Counted from the first letter of the stretch, positions 1 to 7,284 are shown. The stretch is DNA of 13,024 bases from an uncultured Bacillota bacterium (GCA_946545145.1 CAMNNG010000025.1:1-13024), one strand, 5' to 3'. The notes: a model not told the origin generated them from the sequence alone. Numbers and translations are program-made.

Positions 1-1
1 C

Positions 2-517
2 GATATACACGCCGTCCTTAGCACATGCGCAGACCTCTTCGAAAAATTCGGCGGCCATCAGGGCGCGTGCGGATTCACGATGAGGGCGGACGCTCTTGAA
101 GAACTGAGGGAGCGCGCAGGAAAAGAGATGGAGAGGCTCCCGGCCTCGGATCCGGAGCTTTTCTCGCATGAGGTCAAATGCGACGCAGAGATCGACGTCA
201 GGGATATCAGCATAGACCTGGCGGACACGCTCAGCCTCATGGAGCCGTTCGGCAAGGACAACGAACAGCCCGTATTCATGGTAAGGGGCGTGAAGATCTT
301 CGGCGGAAGGATAATAGGAAACGGAACTCACATCCGCTTCAGCATCGGAGAGCCGCCGGGCATCGGATGCGTGGCCTTCGGTAAGGCGGCCGAATACGGC
401 GATCTGATATTCGCCGGCGGACCGGCAGATGTTGTCGGGACAATAGAGATAAATGAATGGAACGGACGCAGGAGCGTCCAGATGAATGTGAAGAGTATGG
501 CGCCTCACCGCGGGTGA
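2..517 (+). CDS. recJ: Single-stranded-DNA-specific exonuclease RecJ, C-terminal part (5' truncated by window edge)
   Basis: About 171 C-terminal codons of a protein whose start lies outside the window; the frame is open from base 2. The visible N-terminal part carries FGGHQGACGFT, matching the GGH-x-x-A-x-G-F motif that closes the DHHA1 domain of RecJ. Next come about 45 helical residues, the RecJ-type phrase MEPFGKDNEQPVFM (roughly residues 79-92 of the visible part), and a beta-rich C-terminal section ending in VQMNVKSMAPHRG, which corresponds to the OB-fold of RecJ. In the family, RecJ degrades single-stranded DNA 5' to 3' in RecF-pathway recombination, mismatch repair and fork rescue. 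The catalytic DHH domain is off-window, so integrity upstream cannot be judged. A processing protease follows after 37 bases. Identification is confident from the GGH motif and the C-terminal pattern. Confidence 0.9.
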   Translation, partial: DIHAVLSTCADLFEKFGGHQGACGFTMRADALEELRERAGKEMERLPASDPELFSHEVKCDAEIDVRDISIDLADTLSLMEPFGKDNEQPVFMVRGVKIFGGRIIGNGTHIRFSIGEPPGIGCVAFGKAAEYGDLIFAGGPADVVGTIEINEWNGRRSVQMNVKSMAPHRG

Positions 518-554
518 CGGCTGCCGGGGAAGGACAAAGAAAAGAGATCTGATT

Positions 555-1712
555 ATGAAGATGCAGAAAAAAGGATTGATAGCGCTGCTTCTGATAGTGT
601 TCGTCAGCGGCGGCCTTCTCGGAGCAGGAATAGGTCGTCTGACGGATGACGGCTACGGCAAGGTCTCCATCTCCAAGGAGGAGTACAAGGAGATCAAGGA
701 GTACAAGGACAAGTACGCAAAGGTCGACGAGCTCTGGGACCACATACAGAAAGAAGCGTATGACGAGCCGAAGGATGAAGACATGATCGACGGCCTCTGC
801 AGAGGGCTGTTTGCCGGACTCGGCGACAGATACTCCGCATATATGACGAAGGATGAATACGAGGCCTATGAGACATCGATCACAGGATCTTTCGAAGGCG
901 TCGGCATCACTTTCGCAGCCGATGATACCGGAGCTTTTGCCGTCATCGGAACTGTCGAAGGATCTCCCGCGCAGAAGGCCGGCATCAAAGAAGGCGACAT
1001 CATAACGAAGGTCGACGGAAAGACTTACGATAATGCTGACGCGGCTGCAGCTGCCATCAGAGGCAAAAAGGGAACGAAGGTCAAGATCACGGTAGAAAGA
1101 GACGGAAAAGAAAAGGTCTATGAACTGACGAGAGATGTGATCGTCAACCAGTCCGCGGAGAGCAAGGTCCTTGACGGAAACATTGGCTACATCAAACTGA
1201 CGGAGTTCGATGAGCACACAGACGAGGATTTCGAAAAGGCACTCGACGAACTTGAAAAGAAAAACGTGAAGGGCTTCATCCTCGACCTCAGAAACAACGG
1301 AGGCGGCCTCGTCGACAGCAGTGTCAACATCGCTGACAACCTGCTTGGAAAAGGCGTCGTCACATACATGGAAGACCGCGCCGGCCACAAGGAGTACTTC
1401 AAAAGCGACGAGGACAAGACGCGTCTTCCGTACGTCGTACTGGTCAACGGATCGTCGGCCAGCGCATCCGAGATACTCACCGCCGCAGTCAAGGACTTCG
1501 GTCAGGGCAAGATCGTAGGAACGAAGACGTTCGGTAAGGGAGTCGTCCAGGTCACACAGAAGCTCAGCGACGGATCCGCTTACAAACTGACCGTTATGCA
1601 GTATTTCTCGCCTGACGGCAACGTGATCAACGGCAAGGGAATAGAGCCTGACTACGTCGTCAAGGGCAAGACGAAGCAGCTCGAAAAGGCAAAAGAGTTG
1701 CTTGCGCAGTAG
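555..1712 (+). CDS. S41 family C-terminal processing peptidase with PDZ domain (CtpA/Prc type)
   Basis: A 385-residue serine protease of the S41 family, which trims or degrades extracytoplasmic proteins from their C-termini. The N-terminus has a KK-rich start followed by a hydrophobic segment (about residues 7-27), giving a signal anchor with the enzyme outside the membrane. Residues about 40-105 form the helical cap. A PDZ domain spans about 108-195, including GSFEGVGITF and SPAQKAGIKEGDII. The catalytic core spans about 205-372. The nucleophile region reads NGSSASASEIL (299-308) and the general-base region reads TFGKGVVQ (325-332). By alignment with E. coli Prc these give Ser303 and Lys328, 25 residues apart as in Prc. 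LDLRNNGGG (243-251) is the conserved substrate-groove strand. The length fits bacterial CtpA/CtpB. The ribosome site is weak (AAGAGAT before 555), and an ATG two codons downstream is an alternative start. It probably reads through from recJ. The physiological substrate is unknown. Confidence 0.93.
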   Translation: MKMQKKGLIALLLIVFVSGGLLGAGIGRLTDDGYGKVSISKEEYKEIKEYKDKYAKVDELWDHIQKEAYDEPKDEDMIDGLCRGLFAGLGDRYSAYMTKDEYEAYETSITGSFEGVGITFAADDTGAFAVIGTVEGSPAQKAGIKEGDIITKVDGKTYDNADAAAAAIRGKKGTKVKITVERDGKEKVYELTRDVIVNQSAESKVLDGNIGYIKLTEFDEHTDEDFEKALDELEKKNVKGFILDLRNNGGGLVDSSVNIADNLLGKGVVTYMEDRAGHKEYFKSDEDKTRLPYVVLVNGSSASASEILTAAVKDFGQGKIVGTKTFGKGVVQVTQKLSDGSAYKLTVMQYFSPDGNVINGKGIEPDYVVKGKTKQLEKAKELLAQ

Positions 1713-1726
1713 CGCGATGATATAAT
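1698..1726 (+). promoter_or_regulatory. Sigma-A-type promoter for the yerC-led operon
   Basis: TTGCTT at 1698-1703 and a perfect TATAAT at 1721-1726 are separated by 17 bases. The -35 box and part of the spacer lie inside the last codons of the upstream protease gene. A start site near 1733 would give a leader of about 30 bases before the ribosome site AAAGGAGA (1749-1756) of the next gene. This is a pattern match only; no transcript data are visible. Confidence 0.65.
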
Positions 1727-1763
1727 CATACTGTAAAGCGTTAAAGCGAAAGGAGATACTGAC

Positions 1764-2057
1764 ATGGCATACAGTTCCAAATTCAAATCCAAGGAGACAG
1801 AAGGACTGTTCGAAGCTATCCTCACACTTGAGAGCAAAGAGGAATGCTATAGATTTTTTGAAGATCTCTGCACGATCAATGAGATACAGGCTATGGCTCA
1901 GAGACTTCAGGTCGCCAAGCTTTTGAAAGAGAAGAAGACATATTCAGAGATAGAAAGCAGAACAAAAGCATCGACAGCTACGATCAGCCGCATCAACAAA
2001 TGCCTCAACTACGGGGCTGACGGATACAACATCATACTTGAGAGACTGGAAAAGTAA
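1764..2057 (+). CDS. yerC: YerC/YecD family TrpR-related DNA-binding protein
   Basis: A 97-residue, all-helical protein matching the YerC/YecD branch of the Trp-repressor superfamily. The core segment INEIQAMAQRLQVAKLL (38-54) followed by KKTYSEIESRTKASTATISR (57-76) is the TrpR-like helix-turn-helix region, with S-T-A-T-I-S-R as the recognition helix. The start is well supported by AAAGGAGA at 1749-1756, seven bases upstream of ATG, and by the promoter at 1698-1726. The usual TrpR tryptophan pocket is not conserved in this family as far as is known, and no trp genes are in the window, so tryptophan sensing should not be assumed. It is the first gene of a compact operon, and the phosphopantetheinyl transferase begins one base after its stop. 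It may regulate its own operon, but that is inference. Family assignment is confident; the target is unknown. Confidence 0.88.
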   Translation: MAYSSKFKSKETEGLFEAILTLESKEECYRFFEDLCTINEIQAMAQRLQVAKLLKEKKTYSEIESRTKASTATISRINKCLNYGADGYNIILERLEK

Positions 2058-2058
2058 T

Positions 2059-2628
2059 ATGGATCTTTTCCTGTGCGAGAGGAAGGGCCGTGATACGGAT
2101 GATCTGATCCGTATCTGCCTTGAAGATCATGCTGTCAGCGGCACCGGTGATGCACGCATCGAACGCAGCGAGAAAGGAAAACCGTATCTCGCCGGTGATT
2201 TCGGCGTGCATTTTTCAGTGAGCCATACAGGCCGTCTCTGGTCGTGTCTCTTTTCCGGTTGTGAGTGCGGCGTCGATATCCAGATGGTGAAAGATGTGGA
2301 TGAAGAGGCTCTTTCGAAGAGATTCTTCACTTCTAAGGAGCAGGCTTATGTCAGGGAGAACGGAGCATCCGGCTTTTTTGATATATGGGTCAGGAAAGAA
2401 GCTTTGGCAAAGTGCATGGGAGCGAGCCTGATGAGCATCATAGGCAAGGCGTCCGTCTCAGATGGTGATAGCCTTCCGAAGCGCATCTTCGCTTTTGGAA
2501 AAGAATTCTCCTTCCTCGAGGCGGACATTTCCGAAGAAGCCGCCGGGGGAGATATAAGGTGCGCGGCCTGCATCGAAGGCGCGGCCGGAGCTGATGAGAG
2601 GATAGAGCAGATATGGCTAAAGATATAA
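2059..2628 (+). CDS. Sfp-type 4'-phosphopantetheinyl transferase
   Basis: A 189-residue enzyme that would transfer phosphopantetheine from CoA to a serine of an acyl- or peptidyl-carrier protein. Motifs appear in the family order: RSEKGKPYL (36-44), FSVSHTG (52-58), GVDIQ with the Mg-binding Asp73 (71-75), and WVRKEALAK with Glu114 and Lys118 (110-118). The second half, ending near residue 189, is weaker but beta-rich as expected. The ATG at 2059, one base after the yerC stop, is preferred. An in-frame ATG at 2038 inside yerC would add seven residues and is less likely. The ribosome site is poor (GGAAAAG), so translation is probably coupled to yerC. The gene overlaps recX by 16 bases. No NRPS, PKS, fatty-acid or carrier-protein gene is in the window, so its partner is unknown; it could be the housekeeping enzyme if AcpS is absent from the genome. 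Confidence 0.88.
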   Translation: MDLFLCERKGRDTDDLIRICLEDHAVSGTGDARIERSEKGKPYLAGDFGVHFSVSHTGRLWSCLFSGCECGVDIQMVKDVDEEALSKRFFTSKEQAYVRENGASGFFDIWVRKEALAKCMGASLMSIIGKASVSDGDSLPKRIFAFGKEFSFLEADISEEAAGGDIRCAACIEGAAGADERIEQIWLKI

Positions 2629-3104
2629 GGGATCAGGCGTACAGATATCTGGCGTCCAGACCCCGGACTGAAAAAGAAGTAAGAAAGCGCCTTGCGGAAA
2701 GAGAGTTCGGCGCTGAAGAGATAGACGAAGTGGTAGCGGAGCTGAAGCAGGGAAGATACATAGATGATCCTGCTTACGGCGTAAGCTACCTGATATACGC
2801 CTTCGGCAAGGGAAGAGCCCTTTCGCGGGCAAAATATGAAATGAAGGAGCGCGGCCTTTCGGCTGAGGATATCCAGCAGGCCATCTTCGATTACGAAGAC
2901 GAGTTCGACGTGGATATAGAGGCCGAGGACGAAAAGCGCGCATATGAGATGTCCGAGAAGTTCATCAATGCGAAGGGCCTTGGCGAAAAGCAGATAGCCG
3001 CTCTTGGAAGAAGGCTTCAGGGGCTCGGATACGGCACCGGGATCATCTTCAGGATGATGGACAGGTTCAGGAGCCGGATGGATGAGGAGGAATATTATGA
3101 GTGA
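2613..3104 (+). CDS. recX: Regulatory protein RecX
   Basis: A 163-residue, mostly helical, charged protein. The N-terminal repeat contains RDQAYRYLASRPRTEKEVRK and then FGAEEIDEVVAELKQGRYIDD (about residues 32-52), which is the characteristic RecX signature. Two further three-helix repeats follow, one with ALSRAKYEMKERGLSAEDI (about 69-87) and one around 105-150. In the family RecX binds the RecA filament and modulates recombination and the SOS response. The start has GAGAGGA about 9 bases upstream, lying inside the end of the phosphotransferase gene, so the two reading frames overlap by 16 bases. The 3' end overlaps tcdA by 8 bases. recA itself is not in the window. Nearby recJ and rmuC give the neighbourhood a recombination and repair flavour. 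Confidence 0.92.
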   Translation: MAKDIRDQAYRYLASRPRTEKEVRKRLAEREFGAEEIDEVVAELKQGRYIDDPAYGVSYLIYAFGKGRALSRAKYEMKERGLSAEDIQQAIFDYEDEFDVDIEAEDEKRAYEMSEKFINAKGLGEKQIAALGRRLQGLGYGTGIIFRMMDRFRSRMDEEEYYE

Positions 3105-3774
3105 AAGACACGCAAGGACTGACCTGCTCATCGGAAAAGAAAACAGAGAAAAGCTCGCGTCAAAGCACGTAGCCTTGTTCGGTCTGGGCGGAGTCGGCGG
3201 CGCGGTGCTCGAGGCTCTTGCCAGAGCGGGCATCGGCACGCTTACCATAGTCGATAACGACACGGTGGATGAGAGCAACCTCAACCGCCAGTTCATCGCG
3301 ACTGAGGATACAGTGGGCATGCAGAAGACTGAGGCTGCCGGAGCGAGGATAGCCTCTATAGACAGCAGCATCAGGGTCATACCGCGCAGGATATTTTTCC
3401 TGCCGGAGACTGCGGATGAATTCGATTTTTCAGAGTACGACTACGTCGTGGACGCGGTCGACACAGTTGCCGCAAAGCTCGCTCTGATCGAGAGAGCGAA
3501 GGCGGCAGGCGTTCCCGTCATATCGGCCATGGGAACGGGAAACAAGCTCCATCCCGAGATGTTTGAGGTCAGCGATATAGAAAAGACGGAGGTCTGCCCG
3601 CTGGCAAAGGTGGTCAGGACCCAGCTGAGAAAGCGCGGGATCAAAGGAGTCAAAGTAGTATATTCAAAAGAAAAGCCGGCCATCAAGGCTGAGACCGTGG
3701 GGAGCATCTCATTCGTGCCTCCGGTCTGCGGCATGATAATGGCGGGTGAAGTCATAAAGGACCTTGTATCATGA
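3097..3774 (+). CDS. tcdA: tRNA threonylcarbamoyladenosine dehydratase TcdA (ThiF/E1-like)
   Basis: A 225-residue E1-like adenylating protein. It has the Rossmann nucleotide-binding loop GLGGVGG (29-35), the acidic turn VDNDTVDESNLNRQF (52-66) with the Arg and Asn residues used for ATP, and the phrase VCPLAKVVR after the VSDIEKTE segment, which is typical of TcdA rather than ThiF or MoeB. TcdA uses ATP to dehydrate t6A37 of ANN-decoding tRNAs to the cyclic form ct6A. I see no CxxC zinc pairs, consistent with TcdA-like members. The start at 3097 has GAGGAGG 6 bases upstream; an earlier in-frame ATG at 3082 lies upstream of that site and is rejected. The gene starts inside the recX stop region and ends in an ATGA overlap with rmuC. 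It is slightly shorter than the E. coli protein, but the core looks complete. Confidence 0.88.
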   Translation: MSERHARTDLLIGKENREKLASKHVALFGLGGVGGAVLEALARAGIGTLTIVDNDTVDESNLNRQFIATEDTVGMQKTEAAGARIASIDSSIRVIPRRIFFLPETADEFDFSEYDYVVDAVDTVAAKLALIERAKAAGVPVISAMGTGNKLHPEMFEVSDIEKTEVCPLAKVVRTQLRKRGIKGVKVVYSKEKPAIKAETVGSISFVPPVCGMIMAGEVIKDLVS

Positions 3775-5030
3775 ACTACAGCGTGCTGATCATCATAACG
3801 GCGGTGATAATGATCGTCCTCTGCGCGGGGATGCTTCTTGTGCTGAGAAGAAGCGCCGAGAAAGCAGAGATGGACAGAAGGATCGCCGCTGAGAGAGAAA
3901 GCGCCAGAAGGCAGGAGGAACTTGCCAGGACAGATCAGATGCTCAGGACGCTTACTATGATGAGCGACATACAGGACAAGCGCCTCGACGATATGCAGAC
4001 TGAGCTCAACAAGATGGCCCTGGAAAACGAGATCAAGCTCGACAACATCAGGACGACGCTTGAGACCAGGCTGAATGCCATGCAGAACGACAACAACGAG
4101 CAGCTTGAAAAGATGAGAGACACCGTCGACGAAAAGCTCCAGAAGACGCTTGAGGAAAGGCTTGCAAAATCCTTTGGGCTCGTCAATGACCAGCTCGAGA
4201 AGGTGACCAAGGGATTCGGCGAGATGAACGCTCTTGCTTCAAACGTCGGGGATCTGAAGAAGGTCCTCTCGAACGTCAAGACGAGGGGAAATCTCGGCGA
4301 GCTCCAGCTCGGCTCTATACTCAGGGAGATACTCGCGCCCGAGCAGTTCGAGGAGAACGTAGAGACGAGAAAGGGAAGCGGCGAGAGGGTCGAGTTCGCA
4401 GTGAGGCTGCCCGGAGACGGCGACGGCGTCGTATATCTTCCGATCGACGCGAAGTTCCCCGGAGATACCTATGCGGCCCTTGTGGACGCTTATGAAGAAG
4501 GCGACAGATATCTGATAGAGCAGGCGAAGAAGAACCTCAGGAACGTCCTCAGAAAAGAGGCGAAGGACATCCGCGGAAAGTACATCGATCCGCCGGCCAC
4601 GACGGACTTTGCGGTGATGTTCCTTCCGGTCGAAGGACTCTATGCCGAAGCCGTCAGGCTCGGGATGGTAGAAGAGCTCCAGCAGAACGAGTTCAAGATC
4701 AACCTCGCCGGACCGACGACGATGGCGGCTCTTCTGAACAGCCTGCAGATGGGATTCAGGACGCTCGCGATCCAGAAGCACTCGAGCGAAGTGTGGGATA
4801 CTCTGGCTGGAGTCAAGACGGAGTTCGCGAAGTTCGCGGACGCTCTGGAGAAGGTGCAGAACAAGCTCGGACAGGCGAACAACGATCTTACGAACCTCGT
4901 CGGCGTCAGGACGAGACAGATAAACAGAAAACTAAAGGACGTCGAAACGCTGGACGATTACGACAGCGATCTTTTCCTTCCGGACGCGGAAGTCTGGATG
5001 GGACCGGATGACGAAGGAGAACAGCAGTAA
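3771..5030 (+). CDS. rmuC: DNA recombination protein RmuC
   Basis: A 419-residue protein with an N-terminal transmembrane segment (about residues 4-25, VLIIITAVIMIVLCAGMLLVL), a long charged coiled coil (about 28-150), and the RmuC domain (about 165-395). The domain contains GNLGE (173-177), PIDAKFP (224-230), FAVMFLPVEGLYAEA, and the segment LAGPTTMAALLNSLQMGFRT. These are diagnostic family signatures, and the PIDAKFP region is part of a PD-(D/E)XK-like nuclease fold. In the family, loss of RmuC increases inversions at short inverted repeats; its biochemical activity is not firmly settled. Translation starts at the ATGA overlap with tcdA, with AAAGGA about nine bases upstream inside tcdA. 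The stop overlaps the next start (TAATG). The anchor implies action close to the membrane or on incoming DNA, which is inference. Confidence 0.93.
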   Translation: MNYSVLIIITAVIMIVLCAGMLLVLRRSAEKAEMDRRIAAERESARRQEELARTDQMLRTLTMMSDIQDKRLDDMQTELNKMALENEIKLDNIRTTLETRLNAMQNDNNEQLEKMRDTVDEKLQKTLEERLAKSFGLVNDQLEKVTKGFGEMNALASNVGDLKKVLSNVKTRGNLGELQLGSILREILAPEQFEENVETRKGSGERVEFAVRLPGDGDGVVYLPIDAKFPGDTYAALVDAYEEGDRYLIEQAKKNLRNVLRKEAKDIRGKYIDPPATTDFAVMFLPVEGLYAEAVRLGMVEELQQNEFKINLAGPTTMAALLNSLQMGFRTLAIQKHSSEVWDTLAGVKTEFAKFADALEKVQNKLGQANNDLTNLVGVRTRQINRKLKDVETLDDYDSDLFLPDAEVWMGPDDEGEQQ

Positions 5031-5734
5031 TGAGCATATACATCATAGGAGATCCGCATCTATCATTCGATCCGCTCGTCGACAAGCCGATGGACGTATT
5101 CGGCGAAGAGTGGAAGGACCATGCATCGAGGCTTGAAGAGGCCTGGAGATCTCTTGTGATGCCCGAAGATACGGTGATAGTCGCAGGCGACATATCGTGG
5201 GGACTGAGGCTCCAGGAAGCGATGGCCGATCTTGAATGGATATCGGCACTGCCCGGAAAGAAAGTGATGATCAAGGGCAACCACGATCTCTGGTGGGCCG
5301 GTATAGGAAAGCTCAACGCGCTTTTCGATGACATACACTTCCTTCAGAACGAGTGCTACGAAGCTGAAGGAGTATACATCTGCGGATCGCGCGGATGGAC
5401 GTGCCCGGGAAGCGACGACTTCACAGAGGCCGACAGGAAGATATATGACCGTGAGGTCCTGAGGCTTGGCTACTCACTGGAAGCAGCCAGAAAGGCAGGA
5501 GGAGATGACGCCGTTATCATCGGCGTGACCCACTATCCTCCGACCAACGAGAAGAAGCAGCCGTCAGGTTTCACGGAGCTCTTCTCGCGCTACGGCGTGA
5601 GGAAGGCTTACTACGGCCATTTGCACGGAAAACACAACTACAAACGCGGCATAAGCGGAGTCCTGAACGGAACTGAGTACAGACTCATATCCGGTGACTC
5701 GGTGGGCTTCGTGCCGCAGAAGATAGAACTGTAA
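5030..5734 (+). CDS. Calcineurin-like metallophosphoesterase
   Basis: A 234-residue cytoplasmic metallophosphoesterase with the complete metal-ligand set: D-P-H at 8-10, GDIS with Asp54 (53-56), GNHD at 83-86, THYPP with His168, and GHLHG with His197 and His199. The signatures are IIGDPHLSF, VAGDISWG, IKGNHDLWW and YYGHLHG. The family hydrolyses phosphomono- or phosphodiesters using two metal ions; the substrate of this member cannot be read from sequence. It has no signal peptide. Its start overlaps the rmuC stop (TAATG), with AAGGAGA about nine bases upstream, so it is almost certainly co-translated with rmuC. Pyrimidine phosphorylase follows after 53 bases. A role in nucleotide turnover would fit that neighbour but is only a guess. 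Confidence 0.88.
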   Translation: MSIYIIGDPHLSFDPLVDKPMDVFGEEWKDHASRLEEAWRSLVMPEDTVIVAGDISWGLRLQEAMADLEWISALPGKKVMIKGNHDLWWAGIGKLNALFDDIHFLQNECYEAEGVYICGSRGWTCPGSDDFTEADRKIYDREVLRLGYSLEAARKAGGDDAVIIGVTHYPPTNEKKQPSGFTELFSRYGVRKAYYGHLHGKHNYKRGISGVLNGTEYRLISGDSVGFVPQKIEL

Positions 5735-5787
5735 CAGCAGTAAGCAAACAGAAGCAGAAAAGCTAAGAAGGAAGAAGGCGGAAGAAC

Positions 5788-7107
5788 ATGGATATCAGCG
5801 AAGTAATCAAAGTCAAAAGAGACGGCGGGAAACTGTCAAAAGAGGAGATAGAATGGTTCGTTTCGGCATCGACGTCGCACGAGATAGCCGACTATCAGAT
5901 ATCTGCGATGCTGATGGCCATGTTCATCAACGGGCTGGATGATGAGGAGACAGCTCAGCTTACTATAGCGATGAGGGACTCCGGAGAAAAGCCCGACCTT
6001 TCTTCGATCCCCGGAATCAAGGTCGACAAGCACAGCACCGGCGGCGTCGGAGACAAGACGACGCTTTCGGCATGCCCGCTCGCAGCAGCATGCGGAGCCA
6101 AGGTGGCGAAGATGAGCGGCAGAGGCCTCGGCTTTACAGGAGGAACGGTCGACAAACTATCAGCAGTTCCGGGATATGTAACTGCCCTGAGTGAAGAGGA
6201 GTTCTTCGATGTCGTAAGGAAGACTGGCATATCGGTAGTAAGCCAGACGAAGAACATCGCAGCCGCAGACAAGATCTTCTACGCGCTGAGGGATGTGACT
6301 GCGACGGTCGACAGCATACCTCTGATCAGCGCGAGCATCATGAGCAAGAAGCTCGCCCTCGGATCCGATGCCATCCTCCTCGACGTCAAGTGCGGAGAGG
6401 CAGCCTTCATGAACGATATAGATGAAGCGGGAAAGCTCGCACGCACCATGACGGAGATAGGAGCGAGAGCAGGGAAGAAAGTCGTCGCCATGATCACCGC
6501 GATGGACCAGCCTCTGGGAAAGGCGGTCGGAAATACTCTCGAGGTAAAGGAGGCCATAGAGGTCCTCAAGGGAAACGGGCCTGAAGATATTACGGAGCTG
6601 TCCGTATCGATCGCGGGAATGATGATATATCTCGCTGAAAAAGCGGAAAGCCATGAGCAGGGAAAGGCTATGGCGGCCGAAGCTCTGAAGGACGGCAGAG
6701 GTCTCATGAAGCTGAAGGAAATGATAGAGGGACAGGGCGGAGATCCTGCAGTCTGTGATGATCCTGATGCTGTTATGGGCACTGCAAAGTACAGCAGAGA
6801 CGTGGTTTGCAAAACAGATGGTTATGTAAACAAAATACACGGAGTCACCATCGGCCTCGCTTCGATGAACGCCGGAGCAGGCAGAAAAAAGATGGATGAC
6901 GTCATAGATCTGAGAGCCGGGATCATTCTGGAAAAGAAGGTCGGAGACGCTGTAAGCGTTGGAAATACGCTGTGCACGGTCTTTGCGGACGACGAAACAA
7001 AGCTCGAAGAAGCCTGCAGGACGGCTGAAAGCGCATTTGTGATAGAAGAATGTGCGCCCGAAAAAACGCCTCTTATTCTTGATATAGTGACTAACGGGTC
7101 CATATGA
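5788..7107 (+). CDS. pdp: Pyrimidine-nucleoside phosphorylase
   Basis: A 439-residue enzyme that splits uridine, thymidine or deoxyuridine with phosphate to give the base and (deoxy)ribose-1-phosphate in nucleoside salvage. The phosphate-binding signature KHSTGGVGDK occupies 81-90, and MSGRGLGFTGGTVDKL occupies 109-124. Residues matching those described for Bacillus PyNP fall at the same numbers: Lys81, Ser83, Lys108, Ser110 and Thr120 (phosphate) and Arg168, Ser183 and Lys187 (pyrimidine base). The length equals that of bacterial PyNP and all three domains appear intact. The ribosome site is AAGGCGG, about six bases before ATG. The 53-base spacer after the phosphoesterase has only two T residues and no visible promoter, so co-transcription is likely. 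The stop codon sits inside a small GGGTC/GACCC hairpin (7096-7110). No deoC, cdd or nucleoside transporter lies nearby. Confidence 0.95.
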   Translation: MDISEVIKVKRDGGKLSKEEIEWFVSASTSHEIADYQISAMLMAMFINGLDDEETAQLTIAMRDSGEKPDLSSIPGIKVDKHSTGGVGDKTTLSACPLAAACGAKVAKMSGRGLGFTGGTVDKLSAVPGYVTALSEEEFFDVVRKTGISVVSQTKNIAAADKIFYALRDVTATVDSIPLISASIMSKKLALGSDAILLDVKCGEAAFMNDIDEAGKLARTMTEIGARAGKKVVAMITAMDQPLGKAVGNTLEVKEAIEVLKGNGPEDITELSVSIAGMMIYLAEKAESHEQGKAMAAEALKDGRGLMKLKEMIEGQGGDPAVCDDPDAVMGTAKYSRDVVCKTDGYVNKIHGVTIGLASMNAGAGRKKMDDVIDLRAGIILEKKVGDAVSVGNTLCTVFADDETKLEEACRTAESAFVIEECAPEKTPLILDIVTNGSI

Positions 7108-7126
7108 CCCCAACATATAGTTGAAA

Positions 7127-7164
7127 CCGGCAAAAAACGGCTGATTTGCAACGTTTTTTGTTGG
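7127..7164 (+). terminator. Candidate terminator hairpin after pdp
   Basis: CAAAAAACG at 7131-7139 and CGTTTTTTG at 7152-7160 form a perfect 9-bp inverted repeat with a 12-base loop. Allowing two G-T pairs, the stem extends outward through CCGG (7127-7130) and TTGG (7161-7164). The A- and T-runs lie within the stem instead of after it, so it is not a textbook intrinsic terminator, but it is the only strong dyad between pdp and the next promoter. A smaller hairpin, GGGTC-CATAT-GACCC, lies over the pdp stop at 7096-7110. Confidence 0.45.
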
Positions 7165-7195
7165 TTCACATAATGTTCACAAACGTCTATTTTTA

Positions 7196-7224
7196 TTGAC
7201 TAACGCAAAAACGGCGAATATAAT
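7196..7224 (+). promoter_or_regulatory. Near-consensus sigma-A promoter for the glucosaminidase-lipid kinase unit
   Basis: TTGACT at 7196-7201 and a perfect TATAAT at 7219-7224 are 17 bases apart, the strongest promoter match in the window. A start at about 7231-7232 would give a leader of about 85 bases before the ATG at 7317. The upstream bases 7165-7195 are AT-rich. Confidence 0.8.
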
Positions 7225-7235
7225 TTTAATCACCT

Positions 7236-7284
7236 GGTCCACCCATCGTGTTTTTTGATGATGGGAATTGGACCTGTTTTTATT
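7236..7284 (+). promoter_or_regulatory. Terminator-like hairpin in the mRNA leader (possible attenuator)
   Basis: GGTCC (7236-7240) can pair with GGACC (7270-7274), and CCCATC (7242-7247) with GATGGG (7260-7265). This gives an 11-bp stem with a small asymmetric internal loop, followed at once by TGTTTTTATT (7275-7284). It lies directly between a strong promoter and the glucosaminidase start, so it may attenuate transcription. GGACCT (7270-7275) could instead pair with AGGTCT (7307-7312), which overlaps the GAGG ribosome site (7306-7309). I do not recognise it as a known riboswitch class. It could also mark the end of a short independent RNA of about 50 bases. Confidence 0.55.

Noticed and set aside
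339..1388. A 349-codon open frame on the minus strand opposite the S41 protease
   Set aside because: It lies opposite a protease with complete catalytic motifs, is low-complexity (runs of Val, Leu, Ser, Asp), has no recognisable domain, and is explained by the rarity of codons in the real gene that read as stops on the other strand.
2346..3380. A 344-codon minus-strand open frame across the phosphotransferase, recX and tcdA genes
   Set aside because: It crosses three recognised genes and has no domain; it is a codon-bias shadow.
6160..7116. A 318-codon minus-strand open frame opposite pdp
   Set aside because: pdp matches its family over its full length with active-site residues at the expected numbers; the antisense frame has no family resemblance and no ribosome site.
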